This document shows positions 35,709 through 47,600 of a DNA stretch of 64,000 nt, in pieces. This DNA is from Lotus japonicus (lineage: Eukaryota; Streptophyta; Magnoliopsida; Fabales; Fabaceae). Made by a program: the position numbers and the translations under genes. Under the pieces are notes generated by a model. It searched no databases. It saw nothing but the letters and a program-made list of their open reading frames with translations, and was not told the origin of the DNA. The DNA is taken from assembly GCF_012489685.1 (NCBI RefSeq), contig NC_080041.1:107477760-107541759 (forward strand). The letters are read 5' to 3'. How positions within the stretch are numbered: the first letter of the stretch is position 1; each line of letters begins with the position of its first letter.

Positions 35709-35850
35709 GCTATGTGAATATAAGAGTAATATCAATTGATAAGAGTTAGGAAACATAAAAGTTGAGTGAGATGAAAAGTCCAGGGTTCGAATCATCTAAA
35801 AAGACTAATTTATTGACATTATTAAAAACTAATATTTGCCTATAAAAAAA
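35709..35850 (+). mobile_element. SINE with 9-bp target duplication
   Basis: B-box-like GGGTTCGAATC at about 35783 and a 3' end AACTAATATTTGCCTATAAA with an A-run match the SINE at 4049-4641. The direct repeat TCCACATAT flanks it (35700-35708 and 35851-35859). Confidence 0.65.
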
Positions 35851-36214
35851 TCCACATATACTCTATCAAGAATTAAAAAAGAGAGTAAAATTTTTTTTTG
35901 AGAAAATTGAGGGATTTGGGAGACGTTTGAGGGATTTGAATGCTCTACCATGAATTTGTAAAGAGAAAAAATTGAGAAGATTAAGGCATTGGGGAGAAGA
36001 TTGAGGGAATTAAAAGCATTAAAATCATTTACAGGAGGGAGGGAAAAATAAAGTATTTTTTTGAAAAATTGATGAGGTGACTTTCCAGACGATTAGATAT
36101 TGTGATTTGTTTAGTGTTTAGGAAACATTCAGGAAGTACGTTTTTCATTTTTTCCCCTATATATGCCCTCCCTTGATATCACACAATTACATTTTGTTCG
36201 AGCTACACAGAAAA

Positions 36215-39200
36215 ATGGGCAACGAGGAAGGTGCACCACTGCTAACAAAGAGTGAAGAAGAGAATGATGGGGTGGTGGCACCATTAAAGGGTGCATTTTG
36301 GCTAGAGTTCAAGAAAGTAGGATCCATGGCAGCTCCAATGGTGGCTGTGACAGTTTCTCAGTACCTTCTGCAAGTTGTGTCACTCATGATGGTGGGACAT
36401 CTTGGGATTCTAGCCTCCTTCTCTGGGGTGGCTATTGCCACCTCTTTTGCTGAAGTTACTGGCTTTGGTGTTCTGGTAAATTTCTAACTTTTATCATCTT
36501 TGTTTTTTTTAGGTTCAATGCACCCATTTTTGCTTGGTCTACCCTTCATATTTGTTAATTTTAGTACAAATCATATTTTCTGCCAAATAGTGTTTTCGCA
36601 CATAGTAGACTAGTGTTTTGACTCAGTTATTTTGATCTTTAGTTGGTTCACTTTGATTTAGCAAATTTTATGGTAAAATGGGTGCAAATTATGTTTTATC
36701 TAAAAACTCATTAAGTAAATTGACATTTCATATTCATAGTCTTAGGATGCAGAACTTTGGAAAAAATTGAAGCTTCTTAGTTAGCTGATAAAAATTCCTA
36801 ATTATTTTGATATCAAAGTTTCTGAGGAAGTATCTGCAAAATAATTGAGTTGAAAGTCTCCATTCATTCTCCATTGTAGGGGAGCCTTAAATTAATTTTC
36901 ACCTATCTTAAGTTGTTCCTGAAGTAACTCTTCCAAAATCTTAAGTTGTTCCTGAAGACACCTGAGTGATTTTATTTTATATTTCTATCACACTCCCTCA
37001 TGCTAGTGCCTAATGAGTTTGAAGCGTGCAGACCCGGTTACCTTAAGATGAAATACTTTTTATTAGAATAATGGGAAAACAATGATCGGGCTCTAGACTA
37101 TTTGGTCATAGAGGCTCTGATGTCATGTCATGAAACAGTTGTCCCAAAAACTTCTATGATTCTAAATAATGTCCTCCATATGTTCTTGATGACTAACTAG
37201 ATTTTAAAATTTCTTGCAGCTCGGAATGGCTGGTGCATTGGAAACTTTATGTGGCCAAACCTATGGTGCTGAGGATTTCAGAAAGATTGGGAACTACACT
37301 TGCTGTGCAATTTGCACGCTGACTTTGGTTTGTGTCCCCATAACTCTCATATGGATATTCACAGATAAAATACTCTTGCTGTTTGGTCAAGAACCTGAAA
37401 TTTCTCATGCAGCTCGGGAATACTGCATGTGCCTGATCCCTGCACTCTATGGCTACGCCGTTCTTCAATCTCTGATTCGCTACTTCCAGACTCAGAGTAT
37501 GATCTTTCCCATGGTTTTCAGCTCAATTGCGGTTCTGTGTTTGCATGTACCTATATGTTGGGGACTGGTGTTTAAATTGGGAATGGGACATGTTGGAGCA
37601 GCATTTGCCATTGCAATTTCATATTGGTTGAATGTCATTTGGCTTGGACTTTATATGAATTATTCTCCAGCTTGTGAGAAAACCAAGTTTGTGTTTTCGA
37701 TTTGTGCTTTACGTAACGGCATTGCAGAGTTCTTCTGGTTTGCTATCCCTTCTGGACTAATGTTTTGGTAATAATTATATGACATAACTTTGCATCTCCT
37801 AGAAGATAAATACACAATGGTTCTCCTAGCTTAGTCTTCTCTTTTCTTCTTCTAATTGATTTTCTTATGACTTACCTCAATGTTCATAGTTTTGAATGGT
37901 GGTCATTTGAGCTACTCACATTACTTGCTGGGCTCTTACCTTATCCCCAACTTGAAACCTCAATTCTTTCAATCTGGTGAGTGGAATCAATTTCTTATCA
38001 ATCATTGAAATAACTCATGAAAGGTGGTGCTTACTTATCTCAAACTTTTTCAGCCTTAACACAACTACATTGCACTACTTCATTCCTTACGCAATTGGAG
38101 CTTCTGCAAGGTTTTCCTTTTCATAACTTTGTACCATGATACTGAGTTTGGATTCTCTCGAGAGGCATCATGACCACTGGAGATAGATCACAGCCATCCA
38201 AAATAAGTTAAAAAAACATTTTGATTGGCTGACATTTCTCTGGTAGTCATGCAAATGGAGAGGATCCATGTCCCTGTGATACTACAAATCCATCTTCTGA
38301 CACAACATGATCCTGTGAATTTGATTTGCAGTACTCGAGTTTCGAATGAATTGGGAGCAGGGAATCCAAGGGCAGCTCAAGGTTCTGTTAATGTTGTTGT
38401 GATTCTTGGAGTTGCTGATGCAGTTATTGTCAGCATTTTGTTTGTTTGTTGTAGGCATATATTAGGCTATGCTTACAGCAATGACAAGGAAGTTGCAGAT
38501 TATGTTGCAGACATGGTTCCCTTTCTTTGTGTGTCTGTTAGTGTAGATAGTCTAATAGGAGTTTTTTCTGGTGAGTTTCTTTTTGATGTTCTTTTTCTAA
38601 CATAAACTACACCACCAACATCTTCAATGGAGCACAAAATGTGACCAATGAAAAGTGGATTTGTATATATGTGCAGGTATTGCAAGAGGGGGAGGATTTC
38701 AGAAAACTGGAGCTTATGTGAACCTTGGAGCCTATTATCTCGTAGGTATCCCTATAGCATTGGTATTGGGTTTTGTCTTACATCTTAATGCCAAGGGACT
38801 CTGGATAGGAATTCTAACAGGATCTATTCTACAAGCAATTATACTGGCTGTTGTAACAGTGGTAACTGATTGGGAGAAAGAGGTTGGTTTTTGAGTTTAT
38901 TATTATGTAACTTCTCCATTGGTCATAATTGCTTTATAGCATGTTTGGTTTCACAATTTGCACAGAATTATAGCCATGTTTACGCATAAACTAATAGTTG
39001 TTGAAAAGTCTTACATTAACTAGAAATACGGTCAAATAAGTGCTTATAAAAGGTAGAACAATTCTCACCTCTAAGCTGGTTTTATGAGGTAAAGTTAGAC
39101 CTAACCAAAATTCTAAAATGGTATCTGAGTCCATCCTAGATCAGATGTTCCTTTTGGCAAAATTTCATGCTCCAGATGTCTGGTCCTAGTTGTGAGGGGT

Positions 39201-39671
39201 GTGTTCAGAAGTCTCACATTGACTAGAGATATGACCAAACAAGTGTTTATAGATGGTAGAGAAATCCTCACTTCTAGTTTAACTTTTGTGGTAGAGTTAG
39301 ACCTCACCCAAATTCTAAGATAACATGTTTGGATAAGCTTCTTTTTCTCGAGAACCAATTCTGAAACCGAAAAACTTTTAAGCTTCTCTCTAGAATTGAT
39401 TCTGCCTTTAAACTCAATTGTAGATGTATATCCAAATATGTACTAAAACTTTTAGCTTCTAAAACATTTCACGGTGGAAACAAACATGCTATTTGTCATT
39501 TTGTCCCAACTAGTTTTAAACCTTTTTTTTCCCAATGCAATGGATGTATGTAAGAGAAATAGGGGCTCTAATCTAATTGGTTTTATTTTTTGGTTATTGC
39601 AGGGATGGAAAGCAAGGGAGAGAATACTTGAAAAGTCAGTTAAAGCCCATGATGGATTATTACGAATTTAA
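36215..39671 (+). CDS. MATE-C: MATE/DETOXIFICATION-type efflux transporter, seven exons
   Basis: Predicted exons: 36215-36475, 37220-37767, 37890-37976, 38054-38110, 38332-38570, 38677-38882 and 39603-39671; they join to 489 codons with the stop (488 residues). Near-twin of MATE-B: the first part of exon 2 is identical at the nucleotide level, whereas its last part differs (FVFSICALRNGIAEFFWF against [17 protein letters not shown], one codon longer). Other motifs: [53 protein letters not shown]. The C-terminus is three codons longer than MATE-B owing to loss of its stop (ends HDGLLRI). Fold and role as for MATE-B; the exon 2 and exon 3 differences could change substrate preference, which is only inference. 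TATA box at 36158-36164. Confidence 0.93.
38999..39322 (+). mobile_element. TRIM-like mini LTR element in MATE-C intron 6
   Basis: LTRs at 38999-39118 and 39202 to about 39322, with a primer-site-like TGGTATCTGAGTCC at 39119. Orthologous in position to the element in MATE-B. Confidence 0.7.
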
Positions 39672-40934
39672 GAAACCTAGTAGACAATAGAAAGAGTGGA
39701 AGCAAAAGGAAAGTGCTGGCAATTTGTTGTCAGTATTTTATTCAAACTCAAAGACTGGTTTTCCTATCAATTATTATAACTTCTAATTTATAACTCTCTA
39801 AAATATACCACACATTTTAGGTGAGCCTAATCTTGTTAGAAAGTGTGTTTGTATGCTGATTTGAGAGCCTTAATTATGTTAGTAGATAAAAACAACTGGA
39901 ATTGTACCCATGGTGTAATTGAAGGTCTTTAATCCTTTAGAGTGAACCACGTTCATGTTACTTAACATTTTGAAAATATGTACTAATTCAATATGCATGT
40001 TTATTTCATACCAATGCTTATTTAGAGCTTGTTTGCTTTACCATATCAACTACAGTTAATTGTATTGATGTGTTAAAATTAAGACAGAAGGACTACATCT
40101 TTCTAATACATATTAGCGATAGTTTTTAATCTTCACATAAGTTTGCGGAGATTAAAAGTTATTGCTAATGTATGTGTTGGAAAGGTGTCACACCTAACTT
40201 TGTATGTACACAAAATTTTTTTTTGTAAAATTAATTGGATAAATATGTTTTTCGTTCTTGCAAATATGGTAATGTTTAGTTTTATCTATTGCCAGAGCAA
40301 ATGTGCAATGGCATCTCTACCATTAGGAAAAAGTTTAGTTTGGTCGTCTAAATTTGAATGGTCACGTGTTTGGTGAACACTTATATTGCATTCTCACATC
40401 ATTTCCCACGTCATGTGGAATATGATGCGACATGTGACGTGATGGTGTCGTGTTAGATAAAAGACTAAAACTAAACATTCCTAATTTTAGAGGAACTAAA
40501 AACTTAGCATGTTGTTAAAAACTCCCCCACCCCAAATCCCATCACCCGATCATGTAATAATTTCCCATAATACCTTCGGTTAAATTGTTTTCTTGATCCA
40601 AAATATGTAACCCATTTTTGTTTTAACATATTAGAAATAAGAATCTTTTTTTTAAATGTAGAAATAAGAATCTGGTAGTGTTAATATCAGAATAACTTAA
40701 ATTGAGTTTCCGGTACACCTTTTACATGTTATACTCCGTAAACTTAAATTTTCAACATTGGAGACAAATAGCTCTTTGGAATTTCCAAAATACAGTATCG
40801 TGAATTAAGCTTTCCAATTTTATAATTTGGCATGTAGTGTCTTGATGTAACTGCCTATATCACTATTTTTTATAAGCAAACAATGTATTAAAAGGGAGTA
40901 TAAGAGGTACTTTAATCCTCAATACAGTGGAATG

Positions 40935-41425
40935 GTACTAAATTCATACCGGCATCCGCATCGTGTCATCCCACTAATTATACTCCATATGTCCGTTCCT
41001 AAATATAAGACTTATTCCAAAAAATTGCGCTTATTAAGAAAGCACTTAATGTAACTAATTAGTGTAATGATTTTTTAAAAATGCATATATTCTTTCCTAT
41101 TTACACTTTGTCATTTTCTCTCATTAATTGATACTTTCTCCGTTCCAAAACAATAGTAGTTTTAGTTTTTTCACAAAGTTTTAGAATTCATTAATTGATG
41201 TTACAATTTGACTGAAACACCCTTATTTAATATGAGTCATATGAAAGAGAGAGAATGAAAATTATTGGTCAATTAATTTATAAGAATTGTGATTAGTGGA
41301 AATAAAAAGTGAATTTTTAATAAACACAATTTTTTATAATAAGTCTTATATTTAGGAACACCATATGAAATATGAAGTATAATTAGTGGGATGACACATT
41401 GCGGATGCCGGTGTGAATTTAATAC
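40935..41425. mobile_element. foldback/MITE-like element with long inverted ends, just upstream of MATE-D
   Basis: The ends match in inverted orientation over about 100 bases, with small gaps: GTACTAAATTCATACCGGCA with CATCCCACTAATTATACT on the left, and reversed GTATTAAATTCACACCGGCA with CATCCCACTAATTATACT on the right, continuing to CCTAAATATAAGACTTATT. Total about 490 bp, ending 194 bases before the MATE-D start. The middle holds a single Stowaway-like end (CTTTCTCCGTTCCAAAACAA). Confidence 0.75.
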
Positions 41426-41618
41426 ACTTGTCAATGTCGTTCAGATTTTATAAGATGTTACGCGGCATACTGACTAAAGTAGCTGTAGCTATTAAAAAAA
41501 GTTATCTTAAAAATCCTTCAACATATTTAGTTTGCAAAACTCTCCATAGAAATTCACCCCTTCAACTTCTGATACTGCATACATAATTAGCAAACTCAGA
41601 AGTAAGGAATTAAGGAAA

Positions 41619-44600
41619 ATGGAGGAGCCTTTGTTGCCGAAACTGAGCAGCCAGAAGGAGGAGGTGATAGCAGCATGGTCAAAGAGTAGCAGTTTTCTTC
41701 AAGATCTTAAGAAGGTGAGTATGATGGCAGGACCAATGGTGGTGGTGACTGTGTCTCAGTTCTTGCTGCAAGTTGTGTCTTTGATCATGGTTGGACATCT
41801 CGATCAACTCTCTCTTGCTGGTGTTGCCTTAGCCACCTCCTTTGCAGATGTCACCGGCTTTAGCATTCTGGTAACTAAAATTCCTTTCCTTCCTTTGCCC
41901 CCATTAATTTTTTTCTACTTAAAAAAATGCATTTTATCTTTGATCTCAAAAGTTAGTTTTTATACCTGTCACATGCTTTTAGATTTTAGAGGGTGCGATT
42001 CAAAATGATTAAAGGCACATTTGGATACACCATGAGAAAGCACAGTAAGTACAAAATTATAGTGAACAAGTATAGACATTAAACCCTAATGTAGTAACTT
42101 CAAGTTAGACGTAGTGTTTGGTTTCGTCGAGAGTATCTGTAAATGTAAACTGTGATCAAATGGTGTATGTCATCATCATTTGTGCATTGACAGTTCATAT
42201 TAGTGTTAGTCAGGCTGTAGGCGATGCTAACTAGAGTTGGTCATATAAATTAGCTCTACATAACGTCGACTTAATTATACGATTGACTCTAGCATTTATG
42301 ACTTTATGTCGTCCAACGTCTTCAGCGGGTTTAGTAGGCCTAGAGTCTGCTGAGCGATGCTAATACTTAGAATCACCCTTTTAACCCTTGCTCCTACGTT
42401 GTAAGCGTTGATATTTGGCCGACGCTATTTCGCGTTTTTCTAATGAGAGAGTGATTTTCTCTCATAGTCTTTTCCCAGTTATATATCTATTAATAAAATG
42501 CATTTTGCTGTTTTAAAAAATTAATGTTATACTTGAATCTAAACATAATCTTTCTTACAAGAGTCCAATTTTTTTTGATTGATTGAGTTTATTGCTTTGT
42601 TGTTAAATCTAATTTAAATTATTCATTGAGATAATATACAATCTTAAAAGTATAGATTTTGTTCTCTATAAATTTGGGGTCCCATTCCCAAACTTATAGA
42701 TAAATCATTAAGCTTAGGTCCGGAATTAGTGTTAGAGTGAAGAGGATATTTCCCTAGCCTCCTTTGTCTTCTTATAGGTCTTACCCTTGTCTCTTGGGTT
42801 GCTAGGAATTTTTGGTGTCATTATGTCCTTTATTGCCTATTTAGTGTGAAAATAATTGGCTTTATGATTTTTGGGGGTTATGGAAGGCTATTTATTATTG
42901 TGAACTGTTGTTCTTGGATCCTGGGTGTTTTTCCCGGATTTGGACTTGAGAGTTCTCTTTTTTCTCTCTCTACGGTGGTGTGTGGTATGAGATGGTGGTG
43001 CTGGCACGGAGAAAATGCTCGAATATGACGGGGGGGGGGTGTACCTGTAGAAGACACTCCGACTCTCCACTCAGTAAGAAAGTTAGGAGAGAATCTCAGA
43101 ATCTTATAAGAACTTAGAGATTGTAAGAATGAATAGTGTGTTAAGTAAATGAATGACCACACATGTATTTATAGGCTTGGGATCTCTTGCCATTACCTCT
43201 GCAAGTCCTGTGGAAGCCATCATGAAGGTCATTCCGGGCGCAAGGTTGGCGACAAGTCACCTTGCTTAAATCTTATGGCCTAGGCTGTTGTAGGGATGCC
43301 CGGCCGCTAGCTAGAACAGATCGTTCCTTTTCTAAGTCATTCAGTTCTTTCTTATGACACCAACTTGCTCGTGATGCCTTTTGGTCGACTGAGATGTTAT
43401 TGAGCTTTTTGGCTTTATGAACCAGCCGGAACACTTGGGTTCACGATGGTACGAGTGACCTTTAATGTTGAGGTACCTTGGGAGGTGGTCTAGAAATAGA
43501 TCATTTTCATCGATCGGACTAAGACCCTGTAATGACTCGAGGACCGGGGTCTTAGCCGCACACTCTTAGTTTGGTTTTGAAGGCATGCTCTTGCAATGCT
43601 CCGGTTACCGCCACTCGGTAACTCAGAAGGGGCAGAGCCCCTCAAGTGTGTGTGTTTGATAACTTAGGTTCTTACGATTGATCAGTGTATCGTTGTGCTA
43701 CAAAACTTAACTATAGATTCTTTTCATTTACATCGTGTGTGCAAATAAAGATAAACTCATGCTACAGCAACAACACCATTATACCATCATCAATAAAAAA
43801 AACACCAATACATGACAAAAGCTGGAATTGCAATATACAATCATGATACAAATTACCCAAATCAATCAGGCTAGGGTAATTTTGATAATCTATTGATATT
43901 TCTATTATTTCCTGATCAACTTATTGTTTACAGCCTTGAAAAGACAAGAATAAATGTTTTTATATCATTTTCTTATGTGTCCCCAAAAGAATATTATCCT
44001 TGTTTCTTAGTATACAAATATACAATTCAATAAAAAATACTTGCAAGTAAACCAGATCGTAGAATTCAACACTGCTTAATTAGCATGCAAGTAATCCACC
44101 TTAAAAATTTCAACCAGTAGCATTCTTAAATTCTCACTTCGCTGAAAGGCAAAAAAAGTGATTGGCTTGGTCAAGCATGGATTTGGAACTCCCTGCAGCA
44201 TCTACCAATGAATCTCAACAACCAAAACTTGCTGTTCCTGTGGAGTCTGTCTCAAATAATATAGCTAGGGTGGCTTTTCTTCAAGAGCTAAAGAAGGTGA
44301 GCTTGATGGCGGGACCATTGGTGGTGGTGACGGTGTCGGAGTTCTTGCTGCAAGTTGTTTCTTTGATGATGGTTGGACATCTCCATGATTGAGAACTCTC
44401 CCTTGCTGGGGCTGCCTTAGCCACATCCATTGCAGATGTCAAAGGCTTTAGCATACTGGTAATTAATTAAGTAAAGCTAAGGGAAAGGGAAATGGAAGTT
44501 GCTTCTGTTGTTCGCCGTGATTTTTGTTTCATCTTGGTTTTTCACCATATATCCAAACACATGCTATATGTGTTGGTGAAACATATACAAAGTTGTTGTG

Positions 44601-47600
44601 CACCAACCTAGTGGGTTGGCGTAGTGGTTAACAGATCATATCTGAAGCAAGTGGTTAGGGGATGGAATCCCAACTCTCGTGAATGCAGAAAACTCATCGG
44701 CCAGCCTTACTGCTTAGTGCGATGACCGTGATCGAGGCAAGGAATTAGTCTCACGGCTACTAGTTGGAAGGATATCTTGGTATATATATATATATATAAT
44801 ATGAAAACATTTAACCAAAAGAGAAATATTAATGATATTTATAATATATATTTGTTATTTTGTAATTTGTTAAACAGAGAATTATTTTAAATTACTTTAT
44901 AAAGTCCATAATCATTTGATCAATTAATATGATATCAACAGTGTTATGTTTTTTCTAGTGTTCTCATTAACTTAACTTGAAATGAAATTCAGATAGGACT
45001 GGCTGGTGCTTTGGAAACTCTATGTGGCCAGTCATTTGGTGCAGAGCAATATCACAAGCTTGGAAGCTACACATTCTGTGCAATAGTCTCTCTGATCTTA
45101 AGCTGCATTCCAATTTCAATCCTATGGATCTTCATGGACAAATTGCTTGTTCTTTTGGGGCAAGACCATGCAATTTCACTAGTGGCTGGAAAATACTGCA
45201 TTTGGCTCATTCCCTCACTCTTTGGCTATGCTGCTCTTCAAGCTTTGATTCGTTATTTCCAGACTCAGACTCTGATCTTTCCCATGCTTGTAATCTCAGT
45301 CATTGTTTTAATTTTGCACATACCCATCTGTTGGGTATTGGTGTTTCCATTTGGCCTTGGTAGAGATGGAGCAGCATTATCCATTTCAATTTCATATTAT
45401 CTTACTGTCATATTATTTGGACTTTATATCAAATATTCTCCAGCATGTCAGAGAAGTAAGATAGTCATAGGGATGATTCCTCTAAGTAGCATCAAAGAGT
45501 TCTTCTTCTTAGCCATCCCTTCAGCTCTTATGGTTTGGTAAGTTTCTAGTTTTGCACTTGTATGATTGGGGAGTTAATGACTCAGTAGTGTGTGTTTAGA
45601 TACCAGTTGAGTTATGAGTGCAACGTAAACGAACTTTCACTACAATTCATAAGAAGAGTTCCTTTCATTTTTTATTTCCGAGTGTCAACGGCTGTTTACA
45701 CTGGTGCCAACTGGTATACAAACATAGTGTCAGTTGTGCTTCTCTTCTTTACATTTAGGCGTCTTGTTTGTCTAACATGTTTCTTTCTTAATGGATGCAG
45801 TTTGGAGTGGTGGTCCTTTGAGCTGCTAGTAATACTTGGTGGACTTTTGCCAAATCCCCAACTTCAAACCTCCGTTCTGTCAATTTGGTTTGTTCCTTCT
45901 GGATCTTGTTTTGTTTAGTTTGAGAAGATGTTTTCAGATTTAAATTTTAGTGCATGTGTGGAAAACCTTGTACAATTGATTCGTCAAGAGACGCTTCTCT
46001 GGAAGCTAACACATGCTAGAATTGATTATGAGGAAAATGAAGTTGATCCAAACATAGTTACAAAAATAATATTACCTTATTTTCACTTTGTTCCTTGCTT
46101 AAATGATTTATATAAGAAATAGTGAAACTTTTTGGCTGTTTCCTATACCAAGTTTGAAAATAATGTGACATTTTTTTTTAATTTAAAGTGAAAAGAGCTA
46201 AACAGGAAGTGAAAATAAAAAACATTTTTCTCAAACAAGCCGTAAGTAACTATCTGAAAACTCAAGGATTAATCTGACTTTTGTTTGCTTTTTGAGCAGC
46301 CTTAACCTTTGCAACCTGCACTTTTTCATTCCATATGGAGTTGGTGCTGCAGTAAGGTATGCTTCCATATATACATATTGAGATGAAAAACCAAGTGCAT
46401 ATACTAATATGATATCATACTTTTGTATTTTGTAGTACACGAGTTTCAAATGAGTTAGGGGCAGGGAAACCAAAGGAAGCTAGAGATGCTATTTTTGCTG
46501 TGATTATTCTAGCAACTTTAGATGCCATAATCCTTAGCTCTGCACTCTTTTGCTGCCGTCATGTGTTGGGATTTGCATTTAGCAATGATTTGGAAGTTGT
46601 CCATTCTGTTGCAAAGATAGTTCCCCTCCTTTGTCTCTCTGTCTGTGTGGATAGTTTCCTAGGAGTTTTGAGTGGTAAGTCATCATTGAACACTATATAT
46701 GCTTACTAGATTTGAATAAGTGTTGATTGAAAAATCAGTTCTTAAAATTGTGATAGAATATAGGAACATGTATAACAAACTATTAAGTTATTAAAATCTC
46801 AATCGTTTATTTTCAATGAACAGTTATAATTCTACATTTAAAATGTATTTGATAAAGCTTATTTGGGTAGGTAAACACTTGTGCAAGTGCTTGGGTAATT
46901 ATGAAAATAGCTTATGGCCTATCTACTAGTTATTTTAAGCTTATCTTAATATTTTCATAAGCTGCTTAGATTAGCTTAATAAGCACATACACTTACCTAT
47001 TTTGAGCTTACTTCAGTAAGCTTCTATAATAAACTTGTGATAAGTGTTCATTGCCAGAATCGCTTAATTTAAGCTGTCTTACTCTCTAAATTACACGTTC
47101 ACATTTGAGGAGTTTAGGGTTATCAAACTAGAGAGTTAACTCATAGACTCATCCGAGTCTAATATTCTAGGTCCCAAAATTAAATGAACTTGTTGACAAA
47201 CTCAATATTTTCTTGGCTTGAGCACACACCAGTAGACTCACATAGAATCGCGAGTTCAGGGTGAGTTTGCGAGTCTGTGAAGATTCTGATTTTGACCTAA
47301 ATCCCCAAATTTGAAGAGGGTAATTTGGGTTTTTTTATTCAATTTTTTCTTCAAACACACAGTGAATAGGGTTCTTCTCCCATTGTTTGAAACCTAAGAA
47401 GAAAACAGTCACACACACACCTACGCGAGGGAGATGTTACCGTCGTTAGGACTTAAGAGTCGTCGTCGCGTCGGGCCTTGCTTCTGCTTTGTGGGATTTG
47501 CATCATAGTGAGTGTTCTCACTCTGAATCTCTTTTAGTCTTTGATCTTCCTGGTTCTTGCACCTTGCTCTTGTTTGTTCTTCTTCCCTAGCCCCTGGTTC

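Larger units (their letters stand above)
36097..40258 (+). repeat. segmental duplication, copy 2 (contains MATE-C)
   Basis: Homologous to 26694-31135 in gene structure, introns and flanks. The right border falls at AAAATTAATTGGATAAA, after which the sequences diverge. Confidence 0.9.

Noticed and set aside
35760..35800. Possible tRNA gene (GGGTTCGAATC box)
   Set aside because: No cloverleaf can be formed; the box belongs to a SINE with a target duplication.
44162..44392. Short complete MATE-like protein ending at 44392
   Set aside because: The frame continues in phase past the TGA with the expected family sequence to a normal splice site, so it is a broken first exon, not a short gene.
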